Positions 14,467-21,950 of a DNA stretch of 39,822 nt are shown here, one piece after another (the first letter of the stretch is position 1; each line of letters starts with the position of its first letter). The position numbers were made by a program, and so were the translations under genes. Under the pieces are notes generated by a model that was not told where the DNA came from, did no database searches, and saw only the letters and a program-made list of their open reading frames with translations. Source of the DNA: DASWJQ01 sp036397095. GTDB lineage: Bacteria > Chloroflexota > Anaerolineae > Anaerolineales > E44-bin32. The stretch covers positions 1 through 39,822 of the forward strand of contig DASWJQ010000060.1 in assembly GCA_036397095.1 (NCBI GenBank). Reading direction: 5' to 3'.

Positions 14467-15216
14467 ATGGAGAGCACGCAAGGAGAGCGCAAGCACCTGG
14501 GACTTGCCGGCCTGTTATGGCTGGGGCTGACTGCTGTCGGGGAATGGCTCGTCTTTCAAGTTGATCCGTTCCCGCTGCAGGCGTCGGCCGAAGGCAAGCT
14601 GATCGACGACGCCTTTGTTTTCCTGCTGCAGCTGGCCATTCCGGTCATGGCGCTGGTCGTGGCCGGTATGGCTTACGCGATCCTTGCCTTTCGTAGCGAT
14701 GATGCCAATCAGGTCGGGCCGCCGATTTTGACAGCTGGAACCGTCACCTGGCCCTGGCTAATCGTCACCTCCGGCCTGGCCATCTTCATCGTCATCAATC
14801 CTGGCCTCATGGGAATCCGGGAGCTCAGCAGCGGCGAGCCAGCCGACCTGACCGTGGTGGTTGAGGCGGCCCAGTGGCAGTGGACGTACAGCTACGTCGA
14901 CTACGGCTTCACGCTGAATGACCCCGAAGCCCTGGTGCTGCCGGTCGATCAGCGCGTTCGGTTTGAGATCGAATCACGCGATGTGATTCACTCCTTCTGG
15001 GTGCCGGCCTTCCGCATGAAGCTGGATGCCATCCCGGGCCAGATCAACACGCTCTACATTACGCCGACCTACGTCGGCAGCTTTGAGGACGATTTCAACC
15101 TACGGGTGCAGTGCGCCGAAATGTGCGGGACGGGGCACGCCCGCATGCGAACGGGCGTGGAAGTGTTGGCCCAGCCGGATTTCGAAGCCTGGGCCGCCAG
15201 CCAGGCGGGTGATTAG
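14467..15216 (+). CDS. coxB: Cytochrome c oxidase subunit II (CuA-binding)
   Basis: Subunit II accepts electrons from the donor protein at a binuclear CuA centre outside the membrane. The 249-residue protein has an N-terminal hydrophobic stretch (about 12-30), two transmembrane helices (50-75 and 94-113) and a cupredoxin domain. The CuA ligands are complete: His175 (VIHSFWVP), Cys216, Glu218, Cys220, His224 and Met227 (CAEMCGTGHARM). The aromatic patch QWQWTYSY is the usual electron entry site. No cytochrome c domain is fused at the C-terminus, so a separate donor is needed; the cupredoxin at 17910-18593 is a candidate. The ATG start gives a family-like N-terminus. The frame is open upstream but without coding character. 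Confidence 0.95.
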   Translation: MESTQGERKHLGLAGLLWLGLTAVGEWLVFQVDPFPLQASAEGKLIDDAFVFLLQLAIPVMALVVAGMAYAILAFRSDDANQVGPPILTAGTVTWPWLIVTSGLAIFIVINPGLMGIRELSSGEPADLTVVVEAAQWQWTYSYVDYGFTLNDPEALVLPVDQRVRFEIESRDVIHSFWVPAFRMKLDAIPGQINTLYITPTYVGSFEDDFNLRVQCAEMCGTGHARMRTGVEVLAQPDFEAWAASQAGD

Positions 15217-15249
15217 TTCCGTTCCCAAGGCACAAGGAGGAGCCAACGA

Positions 15250-17082
15250 ATGCGAGCCGTTCGTAACGGGCTGATCGGCGGCCTGGCCGGGTTTGCGTTG
15301 GGCGCCGGTCTGGTCGCCGCTGTTCGCCTGGTCCTCGGTTTATCCGCTTGGGAGGAGGAAACCTCGCTGGCGGTCGGCTATCTGTTCGGTCTGACCGGCT
15401 GGCTGCTAGGGGTCGGTGTCTGGGAGTTGTGGGCGCGGGAGTGGTTCGGGCTGGAGGCCGGGCCGTATCAGGTCACGGGCTGGCGCCGTTATTTCCACTT
15501 CGACACCGACCACAAGGTGATCGGAATCCAGTACCTGGTGATGTTCACCGGCATGCTGCTGGTCGGCGGGCTGTTCGCCATGTTGATTCGAACCGAACTG
15601 CTCGGGCCGTTTCGCTTTGTGATGGACCCGGCCACCTACAACCAGGTGATGAGCCTCCACGGAATGTTCATGATCGCCGTCGCCATCACCATCATCATGG
15701 GGCCGTTCGGCAACTACATCATGCCGATCATGCTCGGGGCCGACGACATGGCCTTCCCCCGCATGAATGCCCTGAGCTTTTGGCTGACGCCAATGGTGCC
15801 GCTGTTGTTGCTGGGCTCGTGGTTTTTCGGAGGATGGGACAGCGGTTGGACGGGCTATGCCCCGCTGAGCATTACCAATCAAAGCGGGCAGCTGCTCTAC
15901 AACCTGGCGTTCATGACGCTTGGCCTGTCGTCGATTGTCGGGGCGGTCAACTTCCTGACAACGGTCATTACCAAGCGCGCCCCCGGCATGACTTGGAGCC
16001 GGCTGCCGATTTTCGTCTGGTCGGTGTTTGCCACCGCCATCCTTTCGCTGCTGGCGACCAACTTCATCTTTGTCGCCCTGCTGATGGCGACCCTGGACCG
16101 GCTGGCCGGCACGGGCTTTTTTCTGCCGGCCCAGGGCGGCGACCCCATCCTGTATCAACACATCTTCTGGTTCTACTCCCATCCTGCGGTGTACGTGATG
16201 GCCATCCCCGGCATCGGCGTCGCCTTAGAGGTGATCGCTCACTTCTCGCGCAAGCCGTTGTTTGCCTACCGCTGGGCGGTGGCGGGCATCTTTGGCATTG
16301 TCATTCTCAGCTTCACGGTGTGGGCGCACCACATGTTCACCACCGGGATGCCGCAGAACCGCATCCCCTTCATGATCACAACCGAGATGATTTCGGTTCC
16401 AACCGGGTTCGTTTTCATGTCAGCGTTGGGAACGATTTGGGAAGGTCGGCTCAACCTCAAACCCCCAATGCTGTTCGCATTGGGGGTCATTTTCAACTTC
16501 CTGATCGGCGGCATTACCGGCGTCTTCCTGGCGGATGTCCCGACCGACTATCAATTGCAGGACACTTTTTGGGTGGTGGCTCACTTCCATTACACGATCC
16601 TCAGTGCCCAAGTTTTCGGCGTGCTGGCGGCCATCTACTACTGGTTCCCCAAGATGACGGGACGGCTGATCCCGGAGTGGCTCGGCCGGCTGCACTTCTG
16701 GTGGATCTTTGTCTCCTTCAACGCTACGTTCTTCCCCATGTTCTGGTTGGGCCTGAACGGGATGAACCGCCGCGTGGCGCAGTATCTGCCGCAGCTGACG
16801 TCGGTCAATGTCTGGGTCAGCCTTAGTGCCTTCGTGCTTGGGGCGTCCTTCCTGTTCTTCGTCTTCAATTTGGCCTACGGCTGGCGCCGCGGCGAACGGG
16901 CAGGGGAGAACCCGTGGGGCGCACTGACACTGGAGTGGATGACGGCCTCTCCACCGCCCCATGCCAACTTCGAGCGCCAGCCGCGGGTAGTCGGGCCGCC
17001 CTATGGCTATGGGATGCCGGATCCGACCCATGCCCGCCTAGGGCCGCCCATGGAAGCCTCTGGGGCCGAGCATGTCGCCTAG
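15250..17082 (+). CDS. coxA: Cytochrome c oxidase subunit I, A2-type haem-copper oxidase
   Basis: The 610-residue catalytic subunit reduces oxygen to water at a haem-CuB centre and pumps protons. Ligands visible are His137 (SLHGMF, low-spin haem), His311 with cross-linking Tyr315 (SHPAVY), His360-His361 (AHHMFTTG, CuB), and His445 and His447 (VAHFHY, haem a3 and haem a). The D-channel glutamate of HPEVY is replaced by alanine, and Tyr309-Ser310 precede the histidine. This YSHPxVY pattern defines the A2 subtype known from Rhodothermus marinus and Thermus-like caa3 oxidases. Two extra hydrophobic helices (about 6-30 and 40-60) precede the standard core. AAGGAGGAG lies before the ATG, 33 bases after cox2. 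Confidence 0.97.
   Translation: MRAVRNGLIGGLAGFALGAGLVAAVRLVLGLSAWEEETSLAVGYLFGLTGWLLGVGVWELWAREWFGLEAGPYQVTGWRRYFHFDTDHKVIGIQYLVMFTGMLLVGGLFAMLIRTELLGPFRFVMDPATYNQVMSLHGMFMIAVAITIIMGPFGNYIMPIMLGADDMAFPRMNALSFWLTPMVPLLLLGSWFFGGWDSGWTGYAPLSITNQSGQLLYNLAFMTLGLSSIVGAVNFLTTVITKRAPGMTWSRLPIFVWSVFATAILSLLATNFIFVALLMATLDRLAGTGFFLPAQGGDPILYQHIFWFYSHPAVYVMAIPGIGVALEVIAHFSRKPLFAYRWAVAGIFGIVILSFTVWAHHMFTTGMPQNRIPFMITTEMISVPTGFVFMSALGTIWEGRLNLKPPMLFALGVIFNFLIGGITGVFLADVPTDYQLQDTFWVVAHFHYTILSAQVFGVLAAIYYWFPKMTGRLIPEWLGRLHFWWIFVSFNATFFPMFWLGLNGMNRRVAQYLPQLTSVNVWVSLSAFVLGASFLFFVFNLAYGWRRGERAGENPWGALTLEWMTASPPPHANFERQPRVVGPPYGYGMPDPTHARLGPPMEASGAEHVA
16471..16497 (+). other. Intragenic terminator-like hairpin in coxA
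   Basis: ACCCCCAATG and CATTGGGGGT form a perfect 10-base stem with a 7-base loop (CTGTTCG), followed one base later by ATTTTC. It resembles an intrinsic terminator but lies well inside the subunit I reading frame. It could lower readthrough to the distal part of the operon or simply reflect codon choice. Confidence 0.5.
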
Positions 17083-17102
17083 CGAATCCGGGGAGGTGGT
17101 GC

Positions 17103-17312
17103 TTGTCGGAGAAGGATGAACGGCAGCGGGCCCGCACCGGGTGGTGGGTGTTTGCTGGATTGGCCATGCTGACGGCGGCCGAGTTTGCCCTGAGCGCCAT
17201 CGTCCGGCCGGCGCTGCCCTGGCTGATCCTGACCGCAATTCTCAAGGCCGGCCTGATCGTGATCTTCTTCATGCATATCGGGCAATTGCGCCACCAAGGA
17301 CGTGCCGAGTGA
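17103..17312 (+). CDS. Cytochrome c oxidase subunit IV (small, prokaryotic type)
   Basis: The 69-residue protein has two transmembrane helices (about 11-34 and 37-57) and ends HIGQLRHQGRAE. The block ILKAGLIVIFFMHI is characteristic of the prokaryotic cytochrome c oxidase subunit IV / CtaF-like family, a small accessory subunit of aa3-type oxidases. TTG 17103 is the best start because GGGGAGGTGG lies just upstream. The frame is open upstream only because it runs through the end of coxA out of frame. Its stop overlaps the GTG start of subunit III, indicating translational coupling. Confidence 0.85.
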   Translation: MSEKDERQRARTGWWVFAGLAMLTAAEFALSAIVRPALPWLILTAILKAGLIVIFFMHIGQLRHQGRAE

Positions 17313-17872
17313 GCTCCCACGTGCAGGTCGCCAGCGATTACAGCCGGCGCTATATCAACCGGCTGGGACTGTGGTTCTTCATCATCTCCGAATCGACGGT
17401 ATTCGCCGCCCTGCTCTGGGCCCGCCTGTACTTACAGGGGGCGATGCGCCCCCAGCACCTCAACCAGACGATTGGCTTAGCCATCACCAGCCTGCTCTTG
17501 CTCAGCAGTCTGACGGCCTATCGCGCCGAAGCCGCCCATGCCGCCGGGCGAGGCTTGGTCCGGCGGCGTTGGCTGTTGATGACGCTGGGCCTGGGCCTGG
17601 TCTTTCTTGCCGGGGTGGGCGTTGAGTGGCGGGAGGCCTTTCAGCTCTTCCCCCCCGAGGGCGGTTTCGGCTCGATCTTTTTCATCATGACCGGAATGCA
17701 CGCCTTCCACGTCCTGACGGGCCTGCTCATGATTGGGCTGTTGCTATTAAGTCAGCGGCGGGGCCGGATGGCCGAACCTGAACACTGGGGCACCGAAGCG
17801 GTCGTTAAGTACTGGCACTTTATCGATGTGGTCTGGGTGTTCTTCTACCCGGCCATCTACTTGATTTCGTAA
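17309..17872 (+). CDS. coxC: Cytochrome c oxidase subunit III
   Basis: The 187-residue protein has five transmembrane helices, like the short bacterial subunit III, and stabilises the catalytic core. Diagnostic parts are LGLWFFIISESTVFAALL near the N-terminus, with a membrane-embedded Glu, then GMHAFHVLTGL and YWHFIDVVWVFFYPAIYL at the C-terminus. GTG 17309 is the start: it overlaps the TGA of the subunit IV gene (GTGA), and AAGGA lies 8 bases upstream. The order II-I-IV-III in one block gives a complete core enzyme. Assembly factors (haem A synthase, Sco, CtaG) are not present in the window. Confidence 0.94.
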   Translation: MSSHVQVASDYSRRYINRLGLWFFIISESTVFAALLWARLYLQGAMRPQHLNQTIGLAITSLLLLSSLTAYRAEAAHAAGRGLVRRRWLLMTLGLGLVFLAGVGVEWREAFQLFPPEGGFGSIFFIMTGMHAFHVLTGLLMIGLLLLSQRRGRMAEPEHWGTEAVVKYWHFIDVVWVFFYPAIYLIS

Positions 17873-17909
17873 CCGGTAAGTCCGTGTGCAAGAGGAGAGG
17901 AGAAGCGAG

Positions 17910-18593
17910 ATGATCCACAGATGGAGCGTGACTTGGTTCTTGATCGCCGGCCTGCTGCTGGCGGCCTGCGGCCCGTCAGGGGCGACCCCTGATCCGCAGT
18001 CGGGTGAACTCACCCTGATCCAAAACGACGACGATGAGGGCATGAACTTCAGCCCGGAGACCATCGTGGTCACTGCCGGCCAAACGGTTCGCATCATCCT
18101 GGAAAACCACGGCTCAAAGGACCATGAATTCATGGTCGGCCAGACATTGGTCTACACCGAGATGGGCGCCCCGAATGGATTCGAGGTGGACTTTTTCGAG
18201 AGCATTGAGGACCAGGTACACGTCGAACTTGGCGCTGGCACTATGCTGATGATTGATGGCAAGACGGTGGCCATGGGCGGCGAGGAAACGCCCATGGGGG
18301 GTGACGATGAAATGGGCGTGGAAGGCGAAGGCGACATGGGTATGGAAGAGGAGGCAGGCGAAGGGGGCATGCCTATGGAGGGGGATGGCCATGACGACGA
18401 GGAAGGCACGACCGTGCACCTGGAAGACCACGCCGGCTGGATGGTGATGGACAACGCCGGCAGCGGAGCCACCATCATCGAGTTTATCGTCCCCGAAGAC
18501 CGGATCGGCGTGTGGGAGATGGGTTGCTTCGAGGATGACGGCACGCACTATGAAGATGGCATGCGCGGCACCTTGATCGTGCGGGCGCCGTAG
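17910..18593 (+). CDS. Cupredoxin-domain lipoprotein with acidic Met-rich insertion
   Basis: From ATG 17910 (preceded by GAGGAGAGGAG), residues 1-20 form a lipoprotein signal with LLLAAC and lipidation at Cys20. The cupredoxin fold follows (FSPETIVVTAGQTVRIILEN). Type 1 copper ligands are His72 (KDHEFMVG), Cys206, His213 and Met218 (GCFEDDGTHYEDGM). Between the first ligand and the C-terminal ligand loop lies a long insertion, about 110-170. It is packed with Met, Gly, Asp and Glu (EMGVEGEGDMGMEEEAGEGG) and histidines, suggesting extra copper or metal binding. It lies 37 bases after coxC and could donate electrons to CuA or buffer copper at the surface. The insertion makes it 227 residues, larger than a simple plastocyanin or azurin. 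Confidence 0.85.
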   Translation: MIHRWSVTWFLIAGLLLAACGPSGATPDPQSGELTLIQNDDDEGMNFSPETIVVTAGQTVRIILENHGSKDHEFMVGQTLVYTEMGAPNGFEVDFFESIEDQVHVELGAGTMLMIDGKTVAMGGEETPMGGDDEMGVEGEGDMGMEEEAGEGGMPMEGDGHDDEEGTTVHLEDHAGWMVMDNAGSGATIIEFIVPEDRIGVWEMGCFEDDGTHYEDGMRGTLIVRAP

Positions 18594-18645
18594 ACTCGGC
18601 AAAGCCCCTATCGGTCTCCTTAAGGGGAGGCTGAGATCGCGTTTT

Positions 18646-18674
18646 CCGACCGGAGCCAGCCTGGCTCCGGTCGG
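18646..18674. repeat. Perfect 14-bp stem with single-base centre
   Basis: CCGACCGGAGCCAG and CTGGCTCCGGTCGG flank one C. The hairpin lies 52 bases beyond the cupredoxin stop and could end the cox transcript. The only T-run (TTTT) precedes the stem on the plus strand, so it is not a canonical intrinsic terminator. Confidence 0.6.
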
Positions 18675-18862
18675 ACGCATCGTGCTATGGCGTGCGGCCT
18701 TCCGCCGGAACCCTCCATCGGGTCGAAGGGAAATTAGCACTGGCTGCTCGGCGTCTGCGCCCACCAGCCGGGGCGACAACAAGCTCAATCGACCGGGCGG
18801 GATTGCCGTCGGCAGCCTCCGCGGGAATTTCAAGGGACCGACGATCGCTGGCAATTTCCTCC

Positions 18863-18880
18863 AAGCGGACCTCCGAGGTC
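18863..18880. repeat. Palindromic repeat AAGCGGACCTCCGAGGTC
   Basis: The element shares 16 leading bases with the one at 11484-11502 (minus) and its core with 10861-10873. It lies about 43 bases upstream of the possible promoter of the PepSY-like gene. Confidence 0.6.
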
Positions 18881-18922
18881 AACCGGGGACCATCTGCATC
18901 TTTACCAATTCTTCATCAAAGC

Positions 18923-18952
18923 TTGCCCCCTGCTTGTCGTGTCCACTATAGA
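18923..18952 (+). promoter_or_regulatory. Possible promoter of the PepSY-like gene
   Basis: TTGCCC (18923-18928) and TATAGA (18947-18952) are 18 bases apart. The predicted start of transcription leaves a leader of about 65 bases before the ATG, containing a clear ribosome site. Confidence 0.4.
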
Positions 18953-19025
18953 CTGATGAACGAACCGGTGGTGGGAGAAGCCTGCCGCCGGTACCCAAAT
19001 CACTGAATCATGGAGGTGAAATCGC

Positions 19026-19877
19026 ATGAGCACGACGTGGAAGGCAATCGGTATCGCCCTGGGCGTGGTCGTCTTGGCGAGCCTGCTGCTGGCAGGCGGC
19101 TACGTGTGGGGGCGCGCATCCCAATTTACCAGCGGCTGGGCCGGCTGGCCTGGCGGCATGATGGGCAGCTTTGGCCCCGGCGGTGGGACGGGCACCTACG
19201 GCCCTGGCGGGATGATGGGCGGCTACGGCCCTAGCGGGATGATGGGCGGCTACGGCCGCGGTGGCATGATGGGCGGCTATGGCTCTGGCGGCATGATGGG
19301 CGGTTACGGTTCCGGCGGCATGATGGGATCGGGCGCCTCCGGCTGGCGGTCAGCCGACCTCGAGCCGCTGTCGATCGAACAGGTTGAGCAGGCAGTTGCC
19401 GTCTACCTGGAGCAATCCAGATACACAGATCTCGAGCTGGCTGAAGTCATGATCTTTGACAACCATGCCTACGCCGAGCTGATCGAAACCGAAACCGGCT
19501 ATGGGGCCATGGAGCTCTTGGTCGATCCGTTGACCGGGCTGGTGACGCCCGAGCATGGGCCTAACATGATGTGGAACCTGAAGTATGGCCCCATGACCGG
19601 CGGCATGATGGGCATGATGGGCCCGGGTTGGACCGATGTCGACCCGGCCGATATGCCAATCGTCCCAGCCGAAGCCATCGACTTGGCCCGAGCCTACCTC
19701 GAACAGACGAATAGCGGGCTGGAGGCTGGCTCCGAAGCCGAGCCGTTCTATGGTTACTACACAATCCACACGCTGCGGGATGGCGAGCCGGCAGGCATGC
19801 TTAGTGTCCACGGTTTCACCGGCGATGTCTTCCTTCACAGTTGGCACGGGGCGTTCGTCGAGATGGACGAACACTGA
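19026..19877 (+). CDS. Membrane-anchored Gly/Met/Tyr-rich protein with two PepSY-like regions
   Basis: The 283-residue product has one N-terminal transmembrane helix (about 7-28), probably a signal anchor. A low-complexity segment of GGMMGGYG-type octads follows (about 43-101). Two related globular parts come next: one around 114-176 with QVEQAVAVYLEQSRYTDLEL and a hydrophobic beta pattern ending LLVDPLTGLV, and one around 218-281 with AIDLARAYLEQTNSGLEA ending LSVHGFTGDVFLH. Each resembles a PepSY-type unit (helix, then strands, ending in DPxTGxV-like turns). A second Met cluster (MTGGMMGMMGPG) lies between them. Met-rich repeats commonly bind copper(I), so an extracytoplasmic copper or redox role beside the oxidase and cupredoxin is plausible. 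GGAGG precedes ATG 19026. I cannot name a characterised homologue. Confidence 0.75.
   Translation: MSTTWKAIGIALGVVVLASLLLAGGYVWGRASQFTSGWAGWPGGMMGSFGPGGGTGTYGPGGMMGGYGPSGMMGGYGRGGMMGGYGSGGMMGGYGSGGMMGSGASGWRSADLEPLSIEQVEQAVAVYLEQSRYTDLELAEVMIFDNHAYAELIETETGYGAMELLVDPLTGLVTPEHGPNMMWNLKYGPMTGGMMGMMGPGWTDVDPADMPIVPAEAIDLARAYLEQTNSGLEAGSEAEPFYGYYTIHTLRDGEPAGMLSVHGFTGDVFLHSWHGAFVEMDEH
19200..19328 (+). repeat. 24-base tandem coding repeat (GGMMGGYG octads)
   Basis: About five imperfect 24-base units of the type GGCATGATGGGCGGCTACGG encode Gly-Met-Met-Gly-Gly-Tyr-Gly-x. Variation is mostly at the last position (Pro, Ser or Arg). Such repeats can expand or contract by slippage. Confidence 0.8.
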
Positions 19878-19879
19878 GA

Positions 19880-19943
19880 TTCGGAACGTAGCGCGACGGC
19901 GGGGCCGGCCTAGGCCGGCCCCGCCGTCGCGCTACGTTCCGAA
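19880..19943. repeat. GC-rich palindromic axis of the inverted repeat
   Basis: This is the turning point of the palindrome, just after the stop codon of the PepSY-like gene on each side. The innermost 18 bases, GGCCGGCCTAGGCCGGCC, are themselves a perfect palindrome. In the true genome this was probably a short GC-rich hairpin, perhaps the terminator of the PepSY-like gene, at which the assembly flipped strand. Because both sides are mirror images, the native extent of that hairpin cannot be read from this sequence. Confidence 0.75.
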
Positions 19944-19945
19944 TC

Positions 19946-20797
19946 TCAGTGTTCGTCCATCTCGACGAACGCCCCGTGCCAACTGTGAAGGAAGACATCG
20001 CCGGTGAAACCGTGGACACTAAGCATGCCTGCCGGCTCGCCATCCCGCAGCGTGTGGATTGTGTAGTAACCATAGAACGGCTCGGCTTCGGAGCCAGCCT
20101 CCAGCCCGCTATTCGTCTGTTCGAGGTAGGCTCGGGCCAAGTCGATGGCTTCGGCTGGGACGATTGGCATATCGGCCGGGTCGACATCGGTCCAACCCGG
20201 GCCCATCATGCCCATCATGCCGCCGGTCATGGGGCCATACTTCAGGTTCCACATCATGTTAGGCCCATGCTCGGGCGTCACCAGCCCGGTCAACGGATCG
20301 ACCAAGAGCTCCATGGCCCCATAGCCGGTTTCGGTTTCGATCAGCTCGGCGTAGGCATGGTTGTCAAAGATCATGACTTCAGCCAGCTCGAGATCTGTGT
20401 ATCTGGATTGCTCCAGGTAGACGGCAACTGCCTGCTCAACCTGTTCGATCGACAGCGGCTCGAGGTCGGCTGACCGCCAGCCGGAGGCGCCCGATCCCAT
20501 CATGCCGCCGGAACCGTAACCGCCCATCATGCCGCCAGAGCCATAGCCGCCCATCATGCCACCGCGGCCGTAGCCGCCCATCATCCCGCTAGGGCCGTAG
20601 CCGCCCATCATCCCGCCAGGGCCGTAGGTGCCCGTCCCACCGCCGGGGCCAAAGCTGCCCATCATGCCGCCAGGCCAGCCGGCCCAGCCGCTGGTAAATT
20701 GGGATGCGCGCCCCCACACGTAGCCGCCTGCCAGCAGCAGGCTCGCCAAGACGACCACGCCCAGGGCGATACCGATTGCCTTCCACGTCGTGCTCAT
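19946..20797 (-). CDS. Mirror copy: Gly/Met-rich PepSY-like membrane protein
   Basis: This is the exact inverted copy of 19026-19877. The two stop codons face each other across the axis, 68 bases apart. The octad repeat lies at 20495-20623 here. Confidence 0.7.
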   Translation of the reverse strand: MSTTWKAIGIALGVVVLASLLLAGGYVWGRASQFTSGWAGWPGGMMGSFGPGGGTGTYGPGGMMGGYGPSGMMGGYGRGGMMGGYGSGGMMGGYGSGGMMGSGASGWRSADLEPLSIEQVEQAVAVYLEQSRYTDLELAEVMIFDNHAYAELIETETGYGAMELLVDPLTGLVTPEHGPNMMWNLKYGPMTGGMMGMMGPGWTDVDPADMPIVPAEAIDLARAYLEQTNSGLEAGSEAEPFYGYYTIHTLRDGEPAGMLSVHGFTGDVFLHSWHGAFVEMDEH

Positions 20798-21229
20798 GCG
20801 ATTTCACCTCCATGATTCAGTGATTTGGGTACCGGCGGCAGGCTTCTCCCACCACCGGTTCGTTCATCAGTCTATAGTGGACACGACAAGCAGGGGGCAA
20901 GCTTTGATGAAGAATTGGTAAAGATGCAGATGGTCCCCGGTTGACCTCGGAGGTCCGCTTGGAGGAAATTGCCAGCGATCGTCGGTCCCTTGAAATTCCC
21001 GCGGAGGCTGCCGACGGCAATCCCGCCCGGTCGATTGAGCTTGTTGTCGCCCCGGCTGGTGGGCGCAGACGCCGAGCAGCCAGTGCTAATTTCCCTTCGA
21101 CCCGATGGAGGGTTCCGGCGGAAGGCCGCACGCCATAGCACGATGCGTCCGACCGGAGCCAGGCTGGCTCCGGTCGGAAAACGCGATCTCAGCCTCCCCT
21201 TAAGGAGACCGATAGGGGCTTTGCCGAGT
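20798..21229. other. Mirror copy: intergenic region before PepSY-like gene
   Basis: Inverted copy of 18594-19025. It holds the possible promoter at 20871-20900 (minus), the palindromic repeat at 20943-20960 and the 14-bp stem at 21149-21177. Confidence 0.6.
20943..20960. repeat. Mirror copy: palindromic repeat GACCTCGGAGGTCCGCTT
   Basis: Inverted copy of the element at 18863-18880. Confidence 0.6.
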
Positions 21230-21913
21230 CTACGGCGCCCGCACGATCAAGGTGCCGCGCATGCCATCTTCATAGTGCGTGCCGTCATCCTCGAAGCAAC
21301 CCATCTCCCACACGCCGATCCGGTCTTCGGGGACGATAAACTCGATGATGGTGGCTCCGCTGCCGGCGTTGTCCATCACCATCCAGCCGGCGTGGTCTTC
21401 CAGGTGCACGGTCGTGCCTTCCTCGTCGTCATGGCCATCCCCCTCCATAGGCATGCCCCCTTCGCCTGCCTCCTCTTCCATACCCATGTCGCCTTCGCCT
21501 TCCACGCCCATTTCATCGTCACCCCCCATGGGCGTTTCCTCGCCGCCCATGGCCACCGTCTTGCCATCAATCATCAGCATAGTGCCAGCGCCAAGTTCGA
21601 CGTGTACCTGGTCCTCAATGCTCTCGAAAAAGTCCACCTCGAATCCATTCGGGGCGCCCATCTCGGTGTAGACCAATGTCTGGCCGACCATGAATTCATG
21701 GTCCTTTGAGCCGTGGTTTTCCAGGATGATGCGAACCGTTTGGCCGGCAGTGACCACGATGGTCTCCGGGCTGAAGTTCATGCCCTCATCGTCGTCGTTT
21801 TGGATCAGGGTGAGTTCACCCGACTGCGGATCAGGGGTCGCCCCTGACGGGCCGCAGGCCGCCAGCAGCAGGCCGGCGATCAAGAACCAAGTCACGCTCC
21901 ATCTGTGGATCAT
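21230..21913 (-). CDS. Mirror copy: cupredoxin-domain lipoprotein
   Basis: Exact inverted copy of 17910-18593, with the same lipobox, type 1 copper ligands and acidic Met-rich insertion. Confidence 0.82.
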   Translation of the reverse strand: MIHRWSVTWFLIAGLLLAACGPSGATPDPQSGELTLIQNDDDEGMNFSPETIVVTAGQTVRIILENHGSKDHEFMVGQTLVYTEMGAPNGFEVDFFESIEDQVHVELGAGTMLMIDGKTVAMGGEETPMGGDDEMGVEGEGDMGMEEEAGEGGMPMEGDGHDDEEGTTVHLEDHAGWMVMDNAGSGATIIEFIVPEDRIGVWEMGCFEDDGTHYEDGMRGTLIVRAP

Positions 21914-21950
21914 CTCGCTTCTCCTCTCCTCTTGCACACGGACTTACCGG

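Larger units (their letters stand above)
18594..19025. other. Intergenic region with hairpin, palindromic repeat and promoter
   Basis: These 432 bases contain no convincing gene. Visible elements are a perfect 14-base stem at 18646-18674, a copy of the palindromic repeat at 18863-18880 and a possible promoter at 18923-18952. A good ribosome site (GGAGGTGAAATCGC) lies just before the next gene. Confidence 0.6.

Noticed and set aside
15348..16826. Long 492-residue frame overlapping coxA on the same strand
   Set aside because: It is an out-of-frame reading of the high-GC coxA gene; its translation is Arg/His/Pro-rich and lacks any domain, whereas the coxA frame has all catalytic ligands.
18646..18674. 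Intrinsic terminator of the cox-cupredoxin operon
   Set aside because: The stem is perfect, but no T-run follows it on the plus strand; TTTT lies on the wrong side. It is listed only as a hairpin.
19200..19328. Regular 24-base repeats as a possible CRISPR array
   Set aside because: The units are directly adjacent without spacers and encode in-frame Gly-Met-Tyr octads within a gene.
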